Origin: Marinomonas gallaica
Lineage (GTDB): Bacteria > Pseudomonadota > Gammaproteobacteria > Pseudomonadales > Marinomonadaceae
Length of the DNA: 64,000 nt
NCBI RefSeq assembly: GCF_001639745.1
Contig: NZ_LTAX01000005.1
Coordinates: 1 to 64,000 of the forward strand
Direction: 5' to 3'
Shown here one piece after another: positions 1 through 9,367 of the stretch; positions within the stretch are counted from its first letter, which is position 1; every line of letters begins with the position of its first letter. Under the pieces are notes generated by a model. The model saw only the letters and a list, made by a program, of their open reading frames with translations, ran no database searches and had not been told where the DNA came from. The position numbers and the translations under genes were made by a program.

Positions 1-54
1 GCCTAGTAGGCCCCGCATGGTAAAGCAATCAAAGACGAGGTATCCAGTATCTCG

Positions 55-85
55 TAATGCTGTTTCGCTTAAGTGAACAGCATTA
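55..85. repeat. Inverted repeat downstream of tctA
   Basis: Arms TAATGCTGTT and AACAGCATTA are perfect 10-bp complements around an 11-nt loop. It lies just past the tctA stop codon on the minus strand. There is no T-run on either side, so it is only a possible rho-independent terminator or mRNA 3'-end stabiliser. The rest of positions 1-123 shows no gene. Confidence 0.4.
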
Positions 86-123
86 ACCCTGAAGGTGGCT
101 TTTATAATGTTAAAGCACTTAGT

Positions 124-1614
124 TTAACGCTTTTTCAGTGCTTTAATTACAAACGGCCCAACCAAAGCAAGCAGCGTTGCGATCGCTAGTGTAATAGTGA
201 TGGGTCCATTGAATAGAATGCCCCAGTCTCCACCACTTATAGAAAGCGCTCGACGTAGGTTTTCTTCTAGTACAGCTCCTAGCACTAAGCCGAGAATAAC
301 CGGCGCCAATGAGAACCCTAGTTTACGTAGAATGAACGCAAACACACCCAGCACGACCATGAAGTAAAGATCAAAGCTGTCACCATGAATGGAATAGATA
401 CCAATAAAGGTTAACATCACGATGATCGGTACAAGATAAGATTGTTTAATAGACAACAATCGAACGAACATACCAATCAGTGGTAGGTTCATCACCAACA
501 AAGCAATGTTACCGACAAACATAGAGGCAATCAGACCCCATGCGATTTCCGGCTGCTGTTCAAACAACAGCGGTCCTGGTGTGATGTTAAACATCAACAA
601 CGCGCCAAGCAGAATCGCTGTCGTACCACTGCCAGGGATGCCCAATGTCAGCATTGGCAACATTGAGCCAGCCGCCGATGCATTATTCGCCGCTTCCGGT
701 GCCGCTAGGCCGCGAATGTCACCTTTACCAAACTGATCATCATGACCTTCCGCGAAACGCTTTTCGGTACCGTAGGCCACGGCACTACCGATAGAGGCTC
801 CTGTGCCGGGTAAAACACCAATAACAAAACCAACGATAGTAGAGCGTAACACGACCCATTTCACCGCCATCAAATCACTCATCGATACAAAACTTTTGCC
901 AACTGGCGTCAGCTTCATATCGTTGCGTAGCCAGCTTTCCAATAACACTAATACTTCACTGATCGCAAACATACCTATGACAACGACCAAGAAGTCGACA
1001 CCATCAAAGAAGTTTGGAATGTCCATCGTAAAACGTAGGATCCCCGTACCAGAGTCAACACCGACCGTTGCTAATAACAAACCAATGATCACACCAATGG
1101 TGGTTTTAAGAGGACGGCTGCCAACCATGGTTGCAAGACAGGTAAAGGCGAACGTCATCAGCCAAACAAACTCACTTGGGCCGAATTTAAGCGCAAGATC
1201 GCTTAACATCGGTGCGAAGAACACAATTAAAATAAGTGCGCCCATGCTACCGAAAAATGATGCCACCGCTGAAAGCGCCAACGCTCTTCCACCCTCACCT
1301 TTTTGAGCGAGTGGATAACCATCTAAGGTTGTCATGATCGCTCCGGCGTCGCCGGGCACATTTAATAAGATACTTGAAATACGGCCGCCATATTCTGCAC
1401 CGTAATACACACCAGCCAATAGAATCAGTGCGGATTCAGGTGGAAATCCCATGGCATAAGCCAATGGTAATAAAATGGCCACACCGTTGATCGGTCCGAT
1501 ACCTGGTAACGAACCAATGAGTGTTCCCACAAAGCAACCAATTAATACTAATGCCAAATTCATTGGCGCGAGAGCGACCGAAAAGCCCGTCGCAAGAAAT
1601 CCGAGCGTTTCCAT
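124..1614 (-). CDS. tctA: Tripartite tricarboxylate transporter, large permease (TctA family)
   Basis: This 496-aa, very hydrophobic inner-membrane protein is the large permease of a TTT-type secondary transporter, which imports a carboxylate delivered by a periplasmic binding protein. The family glycine/proline signatures are visible: GSLPGIGPING near residue 34 and GVLPGTGASIG near residue 265. Length is the usual ~500 aa. It is the last gene of a tctC-tctB-tctA operon and follows tctB by one base. The substrate cannot be read from sequence; citrate or another di/tricarboxylate is typical of the family. Confidence 0.93.
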   Translation of the reverse strand: METLGFLATGFSVALAPMNLALVLIGCFVGTLIGSLPGIGPINGVAILLPLAYAMGFPPESALILLAGVYYGAEYGGRISSILLNVPGDAGAIMTTLDGYPLAQKGEGGRALALSAVASFFGSMGALILIVFFAPMLSDLALKFGPSEFVWLMTFAFTCLATMVGSRPLKTTIGVIIGLLLATVGVDSGTGILRFTMDIPNFFDGVDFLVVVIGMFAISEVLVLLESWLRNDMKLTPVGKSFVSMSDLMAVKWVVLRSTIVGFVIGVLPGTGASIGSAVAYGTEKRFAEGHDDQFGKGDIRGLAAPEAANNASAAGSMLPMLTLGIPGSGTTAILLGALLMFNITPGPLLFEQQPEIAWGLIASMFVGNIALLVMNLPLIGMFVRLLSIKQSYLVPIIVMLTFIGIYSIHGDSFDLYFMVVLGVFAFILRKLGFSLAPVILGLVLGAVLEENLRRALSISGGDWGILFNGPITITLAIATLLALVGPFVIKALKKR

Positions 1615-1615
1615 A

Positions 1616-2062
1616 TTACCCTCCGAATAACATACCAGTTGGTACGTTTAGCTGCAGTAGATGTTTCATCACAAAGTAACTGACGACACTTAAGATGACA
1701 GAGTAAATGATTGCTCGAACTGGTTTTTCGCCAAACAGAATACAAAATACCGTGCCTACAATGGCTGTCGATACAATAAATCCTGCTTTTTCAAATAGAA
1801 AAGCGTAACCCGTCATTAATGCGACACCACTTAAAAGCTTTAGTAACACGGCGCCCGTTGGTGCCCATTTATTTGGGCTAGGTTTGACGAATAACCAAAC
1901 TGAACAAAAAGCCATTACTGTCGATAAAATAAGAGGAAAGGCTTTAGGCCCAAGCGGTTCATACTGAAAAGGCACATCGAAGTGATATGCTGTCCAGGCA
2001 ATAAGCCCAGACAGACATAACAGAGCGCCAGCAAATAGGCGGTCAAACATAAAAAGCCCCAT
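1616..2062 (-). CDS. tctB: Tripartite tricarboxylate transporter, small permease (TctB family)
   Basis: A 148-aa inner-membrane protein with about four predicted hydrophobic segments (near residues 5-25, 38-58, 73-105 and 115-135), as expected of TctB. In TTT systems this small subunit pairs with TctA. It sits between tctC (3-bp gap) and tctA (1-bp gap), so the three genes should be co-transcribed. TctB proteins are poorly conserved; the call rests on size, topology and position between tctC and tctA. Confidence 0.88.
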   Translation of the reverse strand: MGLFMFDRLFAGALLCLSGLIAWTAYHFDVPFQYEPLGPKAFPLILSTVMAFCSVWLFVKPSPNKWAPTGAVLLKLLSGVALMTGYAFLFEKAGFIVSTAIVGTVFCILFGEKPVRAIIYSVILSVVSYFVMKHLLQLNVPTGMLFGG

Positions 2063-2065
2063 CCA

Positions 2066-3043
2066 TTATTTAATCAAGCCGGCTGCTTTTGCTAATTCAC
2101 GCATGTCTTGAACTCGTACTTTCACATACTCATCCAATGCTTCGCCGTGCATGTAAAATGGCATCAAGCCTTTTTCTGCAACCGTTTGCTTAAAGCCATC
2201 TGTTTTATAGGCTTCAGCAAATTTATTTGACCAGTACTCGTACGCATCATCTGATACTTTTGGCCCTAGATAATAGCCACGCATAATGGTCCATTCGGCA
2301 TTGAACCCCTGCTCATGAGCCGTTGGAATCGAGGAAAACTCACCTTCTAAACGCTCTGGCGACATAACGGCCAAAACACGCACTTTACCCGCATCAAGTT
2401 GGCCTTTCATTTCACCAATATCACCAGGATATACTTTGATATGTCCGCCCATTAACGCCGCAGTTGCTTCACCACCACCTTCGTAGGCAACGTAGCGCAT
2501 TTTCTTGGGGTCGATGCCAGACGCTTTCATCAAGATCGCAGCTTTCATCCAATCTTGACTGCCGACACCGCCGCCAGCACCCAGTACAAAGGCGGTAGGA
2601 TCTTTTCGCATATCTGTTACAAGATCGCCAAGTGTTTGCCATGGCGCATCCGATGAAACGATGATAGCGCCGTAGTCAACCCCTGCAGTGCCGACCCAAC
2701 GTGCATCATTCTCGTCCAAGCCCTTACCAAACTTACCTTGCGCTAGGTTAAGTAAAGAACCAGAGCTGAATGCCACAAGCACATCGCCATCATCTGGGTT
2801 CACTTTGTTGATATGGTTATAAGCCACCGCGCCAACACCGCCAGGCATAAACTTAACGGCCATTGGCTTATCAAGCAGTTGAGCGCGCTCGAAACCTGTT
2901 GAAATCACTCGGCAAGTTAGGTCGAAGCCGCCGCCAGGTTTTGCTGGGGCAATACAAGTAGGTTTAGATGGCTCATAGGCAGACGCCATGGACGCCATGC
3001 CGATGAAAGAAAGGGCTAGGAGAGATTTCTTAAAAGTCTTCAT
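2066..3043 (-). CDS. tctC: Tripartite tricarboxylate transporter substrate-binding protein (TctC/Bug family)
   Basis: Periplasmic solute receptor of the TTT system, 325 aa. The ATG at 3043 is chosen because it gives a clean signal peptide (MKTFKKSLLALSFIGMASMA, cleavage near SA-YE) and follows a GGAGC ribosome site. An open frame continues 50 codons further upstream but adds a segment that makes no sense before a signal peptide. The Bug-family hallmark PGGGFDL lies just after the mature N-terminus. It is the first gene of the operon and diverges from the two-component system that probably controls it. Confidence 0.92.
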   Translation of the reverse strand: MKTFKKSLLALSFIGMASMASAYEPSKPTCIAPAKPGGGFDLTCRVISTGFERAQLLDKPMAVKFMPGGVGAVAYNHINKVNPDDGDVLVAFSSGSLLNLAQGKFGKGLDENDARWVGTAGVDYGAIIVSSDAPWQTLGDLVTDMRKDPTAFVLGAGGGVGSQDWMKAAILMKASGIDPKKMRYVAYEGGGEATAALMGGHIKVYPGDIGEMKGQLDAGKVRVLAVMSPERLEGEFSSIPTAHEQGFNAEWTIMRGYYLGPKVSDDAYEYWSNKFAEAYKTDGFKQTVAEKGLMPFYMHGEALDEYVKVRVQDMRELAKAAGLIK

Positions 3044-3152
3044 TATTAAAGCTCCGCTTTTGTTGTTATTGTTCTGCATCGAAGATCGCAGTAAGGTAAA
3101 AGTAAGCACCGAAACTGACATCAACCTGACAGGTATAAAAAAGAGTATCTCT

Positions 3153-3821
3153 ATGCGGGTTTTACTTACCGAAGACAATGAAGGATTAGCCAACTCGATC
3201 GTTCATTATTTTACTGAAAATGGGCATGCGATTGACTGGGTGAGTAGCGCGGAAAAGGCCGACTCGATACTTGCGCACGACGAATTTGACATGTTGATCC
3301 TTGATGTTAACTTGCCGGGAAAAAGCGGCTTTGAGCTGCTATCTTCTCTAAGAATTCGAAAAAACCCACTTCCAGTATTAATATTAACAGCGCGCGCTGA
3401 CATTGATGATCGAGTGAGTGCCTTAGACTTAGGTGCGGATGATTACTTGGTAAAACCGTTCGATTTAAGAGAGCTCGCGGCACGTTGCCGAGCACTGGTG
3501 AGACGAGAACGAGGAAAATCAGACAACGAAATTCAATGTGGCAATTTAAGCTTTAACAGTGCAACCAAAACCGTAAAGATTGGCGATGAGATCATCGAGC
3601 TACGGCCGCGAGAAGTACAAATGCTGGAACTGTTTCTAACGCATCTCGATAGAATGCTAACCAAAGATGATATCGCTAACCGTCTGTATAATTTTGGTGA
3701 GGCCTATACACCTAATGCGGTCGAGCAAATCTTGACGAGGTTAAGAAAGCAAATTCAAGGGTCGACTTTGATTATCAAGACCGTTCGTGGCATGGGATAT
3801 TTAGCGCATGTTCACGATTAA
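3153..3821 (+). CDS. tctD: OmpR-family response regulator (TctD-like)
   Basis: A 222-aa cytoplasmic response regulator. The receiver domain (1-115) has the acidic pocket around E7/D8, phospho-acceptor D51 (LILDVNLPG), T79 and K101 (VKPFD). A winged-helix OmpR DNA-binding domain (~125-220) ends in TVRGMGYLA. Start ATG 3153 is chosen because receiver domains begin with this MRVLLTEDNE-like strand; a longer frame runs back into tctC. It diverges from tctC by 109 bp and overlaps the kinase gene by 14 bp. By analogy with TctD it should activate the tctCBA operon when its ligand is present. Confidence 0.92.
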   Translation: MRVLLTEDNEGLANSIVHYFTENGHAIDWVSSAEKADSILAHDEFDMLILDVNLPGKSGFELLSSLRIRKNPLPVLILTARADIDDRVSALDLGADDYLVKPFDLRELAARCRALVRRERGKSDNEIQCGNLSFNSATKTVKIGDEIIELRPREVQMLELFLTHLDRMLTKDDIANRLYNFGEAYTPNAVEQILTRLRKQIQGSTLIIKTVRGMGYLAHVHD

Positions 3822-5265
3822 AGAGCATCTAAAGAAGCTCACTTCGTCGCGAATGTATTCCTTACGCCAGAAGATGCTGACCCGAACAGCGCTGTTGATG
3901 TGTACCGTGTTAGCCATTCTCAGTGTTGGCGTATGGCATTACGCCAACACCAGCGCTGACTATTCCTATGACCGACTGCTCTCAAGTGCCAGCGTTACCA
4001 TGTTGGATGGCATCAACGTCGCTAAAAACAAGGTACATATTGATCTGCCCTATTCCGCTTTTGAGATTTTACAACTCGCCCCTGAAGATAAAGTTTATTA
4101 CGCCATTTATGGTCCAAATGGTGATTTTTTAAGTGGTTATTCGGATTTACCTCTTTCCCCATCGGTAACGGAGCAAGCGTCCACGCAGCCACGTTATGAA
4201 TTGCATTTTTACAAACAGCAAAAAGTACGCTTTATTGTGCGTCATAAGCGCTTAAGCGAGCGTTCTGTTGCTGGCAATGTCTCCATCATTTTGGGGCAAA
4301 CAACCATTGCTCGCGATGAACAAATGCGAGACACACTCTATGCCGCACTGACAACCCTAATGGCGGTCATGGCCATTGCTCTCTTGGTTATGTGGGTTGC
4401 CATTAATCGTGCCCTATCACCGCTTAGCTGGCTTTCTTCACAACTTGTTTCTCAGTCACCTATGGAAAACGGACGACTGCCCGCCACCAAAATACTAGAA
4501 GTTGCTCCATTAACACATGCGATTAATAACTATCGGCAACAATGGTTGGATGCGCTGGTAGCAATGCGCGACTTTATTGCTGACGCATCTCATCAAATAC
4601 GCACAGCCCAAGCCACAACAAAAGCGCAGCTTGAGATCGCTCTGTCGTCTAAAAACGAGCGAGTAGATAAAAAAGTTGTCGAAGCGATCTATCAAGACCA
4701 TACCAAACTCACACGTTTAACCAATCAATTATTAGTTCACGCAACCATCGTACATAGGGGCGACCATCAAGCCTTTACGCCTATCGATATGCATCATTTT
4801 TTACAGGACATAATCACCTATGCAGTGCGCGATTATGCGCACACAAACATTGAGTTTGAGTATGTCCCCGCCTCAGAGAACATCACTATTCTTGGGGATG
4901 AAATAGTGCTTAAAGAAGCCTTACGAAATGTCATCGACAATGCCGTTGCTCATGGCACTTCAGATCGTTCAACAACACATGGAGTCATTCGTATTAGTCT
5001 TGAGACATATGATTTAGATTGTCGAGTGTGCATAGAAGACAATGGTCAAGGTATTCCAGAAAATCAAAGAATGCATGCATTAGAACGCTTCGTGAAAGTC
5101 GGAACCAACACTCAAGGCTCTGGCCTAGGGCTTGCTATCGCACAAAGTGCGGCGTTATCCCATCAGGGCCGCCTGATACTCTCGAAAAGTGAGTTGGGTG
5201 GTCTTGCCGTTTGCTTTTCATTACCTCGATTAACGGAGACACTCCATGCGTCGTCTAATCATTAG
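3808..5265 (+). CDS. tctE: Sensor histidine kinase (TctE-like)
   Basis: A 485-aa inner-membrane kinase with a TM segment at ~28-47, a periplasmic sensor region ~48-172 and a second TM ~176-198. A dimerisation/H-box has H262 in DASHQIRTA. The N-box N378 (NVIDNA), G1 (EDNGQGIP, 410-417) and G2 (GSGLGLAIA, 437-445) complete the ATPase. The residue after HQIRT is Ala, where TctE and most relatives have Pro, so the H-box is slightly atypical, but all ATP-binding boxes look intact. It overlaps tctD upstream and the following binding-protein gene by 20 bp. Confidence 0.9.
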   Translation: MFTIKEHLKKLTSSRMYSLRQKMLTRTALLMCTVLAILSVGVWHYANTSADYSYDRLLSSASVTMLDGINVAKNKVHIDLPYSAFEILQLAPEDKVYYAIYGPNGDFLSGYSDLPLSPSVTEQASTQPRYELHFYKQQKVRFIVRHKRLSERSVAGNVSIILGQTTIARDEQMRDTLYAALTTLMAVMAIALLVMWVAINRALSPLSWLSSQLVSQSPMENGRLPATKILEVAPLTHAINNYRQQWLDALVAMRDFIADASHQIRTAQATTKAQLEIALSSKNERVDKKVVEAIYQDHTKLTRLTNQLLVHATIVHRGDHQAFTPIDMHHFLQDIITYAVRDYAHTNIEFEYVPASENITILGDEIVLKEALRNVIDNAVAHGTSDRSTTHGVIRISLETYDLDCRVCIEDNGQGIPENQRMHALERFVKVGTNTQGSGLGLAIAQSAALSHQGRLILSKSELGGLAVCFSLPRLTETLHASSNH

Positions 5266-6265
5266 CCTCTTGAGTTTTTGTATCACCTCCCATCTTTTTG
5301 CGAACGATACCGTGCTTCGTATATACAGTGCTACGGACATTGGCGCCATACGACCCATGCTGCACGAATTTGAAACGCTTTACCCTAATACGACGATCGT
5401 ATATAGAGAGTTTAATACCATTGAGCTGTTTCAAGAGTTACTCACGCCTACTTTACCGGCGCCTGATGTGGTGATCAGCTCTGCATCAGACTTACAGGTA
5501 AAACTGGTCAATGACGGCTTTGCCCAACCCGTTTACGATGTACCTGAAGTCACGTCTAATCAGCCCTGGGCACAATGGACGAACGAGCTGTTTGGTTTTA
5601 CTTATGAACCGGTCGTGTTTGTATACAACAAAGAAGCGTTTATTAATAAACCTATCCCTCATACCCACGAAGCACTTGCTGAACAGCTGAGGGAGCAAGC
5701 GGATTTTTATCACAACAGGATTGGCACTTATGATGCAGCCAGTTCCGGACTGGGTTATTTGGTCGCCTCTCAAGACGAGGTTGCTTTCAGTCTTACAGGT
5801 CGATTACAGGAGAGTTTAGGTCGAGCAAGAGCCGATATTCATTGTTGTACATCACTACTTCTGACACGACTCACAACAGGAGATTTGGTTTTCGGCTATA
5901 ACCTTTTAGGCTCTTACGCCATGGCAAAAGCGGCTTATAATGAGCACATTGGCGTGATTATTCCTGAAGACTATACCTTGGCGATTATTCGTTCCGCTTT
6001 TGTTCATCGAAACGCTAAAAGTCCTCCTTTAGCCGCGGCCTTTATCACATACCTAAGGTCTCCAGCAGGGCAAAAAACCATTGCCAACAAAACTGCATTA
6101 ATGCCACTTGACCGCCGCCTCGGCTCCCATAACGACACCAATAATCAGCTGCAAAAGTCCACGAACTTCCACCCTATTCGTCTTGGACCGGAATTATTAC
6201 TCTACTTGGACCAACATAAAAAAATGCATTTTTTAAACAACTGGTCGTTAGCAATGGACCCTTAA
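5246..6265 (+). CDS. Extracellular (ABC-type) solute-binding protein coupled to the TctDE kinase
   Basis: A 339-aa periplasmic binding protein of the Fe3+/AfuA-like type 2 class: signal peptide ~1-19 (ending LFA-N), then a first lobe (VLRIYSATD) and the YEPVVFVYNKEAF region that recurs in this class. No permease or ATPase gene is nearby. Its ATG lies inside the kinase gene behind a GGAG site, so translation is coupled to it. Similar binding proteins accompany TctE-like kinases elsewhere, so I infer a sensory role, presenting ligand to the kinase rather than feeding a transporter. The ligand is unknown. Confidence 0.8.
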   Translation: MRRLIISLLSFCITSHLFANDTVLRIYSATDIGAIRPMLHEFETLYPNTTIVYREFNTIELFQELLTPTLPAPDVVISSASDLQVKLVNDGFAQPVYDVPEVTSNQPWAQWTNELFGFTYEPVVFVYNKEAFINKPIPHTHEALAEQLREQADFYHNRIGTYDAASSGLGYLVASQDEVAFSLTGRLQESLGRARADIHCCTSLLLTRLTTGDLVFGYNLLGSYAMAKAAYNEHIGVIIPEDYTLAIIRSAFVHRNAKSPPLAAAFITYLRSPAGQKTIANKTALMPLDRRLGSHNDTNNQLQKSTNFHPIRLGPELLLYLDQHKKMHFLNNWSLAMDP

Positions 6266-6284
6266 ATCTGAGAAGAAGCGAACC

Positions 6285-6310
6285 CTCTGATCATGCAGTG
6301 ATGATCAGAG
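6285..6310. terminator. Hairpin between convergent genes
   Basis: CTCTGATCAT and ATGATCAGAG form a perfect 10-bp stem with a 6-nt loop, between the binding-protein gene and ccoG, which converge here. No T-run follows on either strand, so it may be a weak bidirectional terminator. Confidence 0.45.
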
Positions 6311-6367
6311 AGATGGAGAGTAGCCAATACATCTATCCTAGACGATACAAGTCTAAACTGAAGCGGT

Positions 6368-7717
6368 TTAGTGTCGCGGTGCGAAAAATGTCGTTGTTTT
6401 TTTCAGCGTAGCGTCTCCTGCTGTAAACACCATTTCAACCGCTGTTTTTCCGGCAGCCGGGGCATTTGTACACAGTCGAACAGAACGCCAGTAAGCGTCG
6501 CCGGGTTTAAGCGCGATATCAGAATCACCGTAGATTCGGTAGGTTGAATTACCGACCCGCATCTGCATGGTTTTGGCTTCAATATTAAACGCTTCCGCTT
6601 TGACTTTATAGAAGTTACACACGTCTCCATTCCCCATGATGCTGTACATTGCACCTCGCTCGCGGTTAAATTCCACTAATAAATCCGTTGTCTGAGTGAA
6701 GCCATACGCGACCGTTGCAAACGCGATAGACATGACTGAAAAATACCCGATAAGTCGTGGACGCAACAGCTGATAGCGTTGGCCTTCTAGTTCCGATTCA
6801 CTGGCAAAACGAACCAATCCTAGCGGCTTGGAAAGCTTTTTCATGACACTGTCGCACGCGTCAATACACGCACCGCAATTAATACAAGGCGCTTGTAAGC
6901 CCTGCCGTATGTCGATCCCAACGGGACACACTTGCACACACAGAGTACAGTCAACACAATCCCCTTGACGCGATGCCTGTGCTAGCTGGCGCTTAGATAC
7001 CCTTGGTTCGCCGCGAGCAACATCATACGACACAACTTTACTGTGCTGATCCAGCATCACCGATTGAAAACGCGAGTACGGGCAAGCATGTAGACAAATT
7101 TTCTCGCGAACAATGCCAGCATTTAAGTAAGTGAATGCACTAACAGTCATAAGCCAACCCACTAGGTAAATGGGCAGTTCAAAATGAATAATCTGCGACA
7201 ATAAACTGTATAAATCGACAAAGTAACCGGTGAATGTTAAAGCGGTCCAGACAGACACGATTAACCATAGTGCGTGCTTTAAGAGTCTTCTGTAAACATG
7301 TGCTTGTTTAATCGGTTGCTTATCTTGTTTGGCTCGTCGATTGGCTTTGCCCTCGACCACATCTTCAATACGAATAAAGATCCAAGTCCACACACTTTGT
7401 GGACATGCAAAACCACACCAGACTCGTCCTGCCAACATGGACAAGAAAAACATCAGTGTTGCCCCTGCAATAAGCAGCCCTCCAAGCAGCTGAAGGTCGT
7501 ACCAAGACAACTCCAAACCAAACAATAGAATACGGTGCGTAGAAAAGGAGAACATCAGCACTGGAACGTCGTCAATACGTAGCCAACATAACAGAAAAAA
7601 CGCAGTCAGCATCGGCCAACTAATCAAGCGTCGTAACGTTTGAAAGCGCCCTTTTATAAGGCGCACGTAGATCTTGCCATCCGAAACAGTGGTGTCTTTT
7701 AAGGGAATCTTTTGCAT
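6368..7717 (-). CDS. ccoG: Cytochrome c oxidase accessory protein CcoG (RdxA/FixG family)
   Basis: A 449-aa membrane iron-sulfur protein; CcoG reduces copper during assembly of cbb3-type cytochrome oxidase. Membrane segments surround a cytosolic ferredoxin-like part with two complete [4Fe-4S] motifs: C254/C257/C260/C264 and C278/C281/C284/C288. Extra pairs (CGFACP at 101, CLHACP at 208) are typical of the family. The C-terminal ~110 residues form the expected Ig-like periplasmic domain. It stands alone here; the ccoNOPQ oxidase genes are not in the window. A possible Fnr/Anr box lies upstream. Confidence 0.94.
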   Translation of the reverse strand: MQKIPLKDTTVSDGKIYVRLIKGRFQTLRRLISWPMLTAFFLLCWLRIDDVPVLMFSFSTHRILLFGLELSWYDLQLLGGLLIAGATLMFFLSMLAGRVWCGFACPQSVWTWIFIRIEDVVEGKANRRAKQDKQPIKQAHVYRRLLKHALWLIVSVWTALTFTGYFVDLYSLLSQIIHFELPIYLVGWLMTVSAFTYLNAGIVREKICLHACPYSRFQSVMLDQHSKVVSYDVARGEPRVSKRQLAQASRQGDCVDCTLCVQVCPVGIDIRQGLQAPCINCGACIDACDSVMKKLSKPLGLVRFASESELEGQRYQLLRPRLIGYFSVMSIAFATVAYGFTQTTDLLVEFNRERGAMYSIMGNGDVCNFYKVKAEAFNIEAKTMQMRVGNSTYRIYGDSDIALKPGDAYWRSVRLCTNAPAAGKTAVEMVFTAGDATLKKTTTFFAPRH

Positions 7718-7824
7718 GGGTTGTACCTCAATGAAACATCGAGGCTACTTTAGTGATATTTATTTTTAGAATTAGAGACAGATCACCCCGAAATACATGA
7801 GCACAGAAGGTTAAAAGCCATCCC

Positions 7825-7838
7825 TTGATTTAACTCAA
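7825..7838 (-). promoter_or_regulatory. Fnr/Anr-like box upstream of ccoG
   Basis: TTGAT-TTAA-CTCAA differs from the Fnr consensus TTGAT-N4-ATCAA at one position. It lies ~108 bp upstream of the ccoG start, and cbb3-assembly genes are commonly Fnr-controlled. It could equally act on the divergent gene at 7955. Confidence 0.45.
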
Positions 7839-7875
7839 ATTTTTGCCACCAACCAAAAACTTAATACGTTAAAAA

Positions 7876-7929
7876 TATACCCAGATAGATGAATTCCCAA
7901 ATAAATTCGCTAAACTATGCCCAGATGAG
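7876..7929 (+). promoter_or_regulatory. Direct repeat upstream of the MocR gene, probable operator
   Basis: TATACCCAGATAG (from 7876) and TATGCCCAGATGA (from 7916) are direct repeats 40 bp apart, close to four helical turns, just before the mocR-type gene. MocR regulators are known to bind direct repeats near their own promoters, so autoregulation is likely. Confidence 0.5.
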
Positions 7930-7954
7930 CCAATTAAACTAGGAGCACTACCTT

Positions 7955-9367
7955 ATGGGGGCATTTCGTTACCAAGCACTTGAAGTATTGCTTCGCCAAC
8001 AGATTCAAACAGGTCGTTTTAAAGTGGGTGAAAAACTCCCCTCTGTCAGAATACTCTGTAAACTTCATGAGATGTCTAAGGCAACGGTTGTTCATGCTTT
8101 ACATAAATTAGAAGCCGATCAACTGATCTATGCGGTACCTAAATCTGGATACTTTGTGAATGAGGCGAATGCGGATTACAATGCGCCGCAAAAAGTCTCT
8201 ACGCCTTCGGTCCCAGCATTGGTAAACGTGCCTGACATTTTTCGCGATATTATGTCTCGAAGTGCCGCGTTCGACATATTGCCAACGGATGACCCCGTGC
8301 CCGTGGCACAACATCTAGTGACACTGAATCGCATGATTGGCAAAGCTTCTCGCACTCATCCAGAACAAAAAGCCCATTATTACGATGAACCCAAAGGTCA
8401 TGTGGGATTGCGTCAAGCCATTGCGGACTTATATCGGCAGCGAGAAACGCAGTTAACACCTGACGACTTATGCATTACTTCTGGCTGCCAGCATGCTTTG
8501 TTTCTCGCTTTAATGGCCGCTTGCCAACCGGGGGATACTGTCGCGATTGAATCGCCTGCCTTCTACGGTGTATTACAACAGCTAGAGCAACTTGGGCTGC
8601 ATGTCATTGAAATTTCATCTGACCCCAATACAGGGATTGATTTACAAGAACTGGCCGAAAAAATACAAGACTGGCCGATCAAAGCCTGTATTGTCACCCC
8701 CAATTTTAACACCCCAACTGGGGCTAGGATGCCCATAGAGCACACTAGATCGCTTCTGCAACTTGCCCACCAACATGATTTTTTCATCATAGAAGACGAT
8801 ATTTACGGTGAACTACGTTTTCGCAGTGAACTGTGCCCACCCATTAAAAATGAATGCCGCGAAGGTCGAGTTATTTTGTGCAGCTCGTTCTCAAAGTGCT
8901 TATCAAGAGAACTTCGTATTGGGTGGGTTGCCGGCGGCGCATTGCATGCGAAAATAGTCCAGTTAAAACTGATTACGCAATTGGCGAGTCCACAAGCGGT
9001 GCAAGAAGGGCTGGCAGAGTTCATCCATCAGGGGCATTTCAAGCGTTACGTCAATCAATATCGCCAGCAATTAAAAGAGCAAAGAGACCAATTGCTCGAC
9101 GAGCTGAAGCGTTATTGGGGGGGACAAATAAAGTTTAGTAAACCTCATGGCGGGCTCAGCTGCTGGGTTGAGCTCCCTAATCAGATCGACACTCAAAAAA
9201 GCTATAAACTGTTACTGGAGAAAGGCATCGTACTCACGCCTGGTGTTCTATTTTCAGCACATGGATTGTATAAAAACCACATGCGTTTGAGCTTTTCGCA
9301 ACCGTTGACTGAGCGCCGTCGAGCGGCGCTGCATCTGCTGTTTCAAACGTTGTTGGAAAATCAATAA
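7955..9367 (+). CDS. MocR-type transcriptional regulator (GntR HTH fused to aminotransferase fold)
   Basis: A 470-aa regulator. Residues 1-70 form a GntR winged helix (LPSVRILCKLHEMSKATVVHAL); residues ~100-465 form a fold-type I aminotransferase-like domain with the PLP-lysine at K314 (SSFSKCLS). Family proteins use PLP as a cofactor or sensor and rarely catalyse transamination. Start ATG follows an AGGAG site. It resembles the YdcR branch. The target is not evident; it diverges from ccoG and converges with the DUF934 gene, overlapping it by 7 bp. Confidence 0.88.
   Translation: MGAFRYQALEVLLRQQIQTGRFKVGEKLPSVRILCKLHEMSKATVVHALHKLEADQLIYAVPKSGYFVNEANADYNAPQKVSTPSVPALVNVPDIFRDIMSRSAAFDILPTDDPVPVAQHLVTLNRMIGKASRTHPEQKAHYYDEPKGHVGLRQAIADLYRQRETQLTPDDLCITSGCQHALFLALMAACQPGDTVAIESPAFYGVLQQLEQLGLHVIEISSDPNTGIDLQELAEKIQDWPIKACIVTPNFNTPTGARMPIEHTRSLLQLAHQHDFFIIEDDIYGELRFRSELCPPIKNECREGRVILCSSFSKCLSRELRIGWVAGGALHAKIVQLKLITQLASPQAVQEGLAEFIHQGHFKRYVNQYRQQLKEQRDQLLDELKRYWGGQIKFSKPHGGLSCWVELPNQIDTQKSYKLLLEKGIVLTPGVLFSAHGLYKNHMRLSFSQPLTERRRAALHLLFQTLLENQ

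Noticed and set aside
2988..3152. N-terminal extension of the response regulator overlapping tctC
   Set aside because: It would add 55 residues with no receiver homology and overlaps the tctC signal-peptide codons; the ATG at 3153 begins a normal receiver domain.
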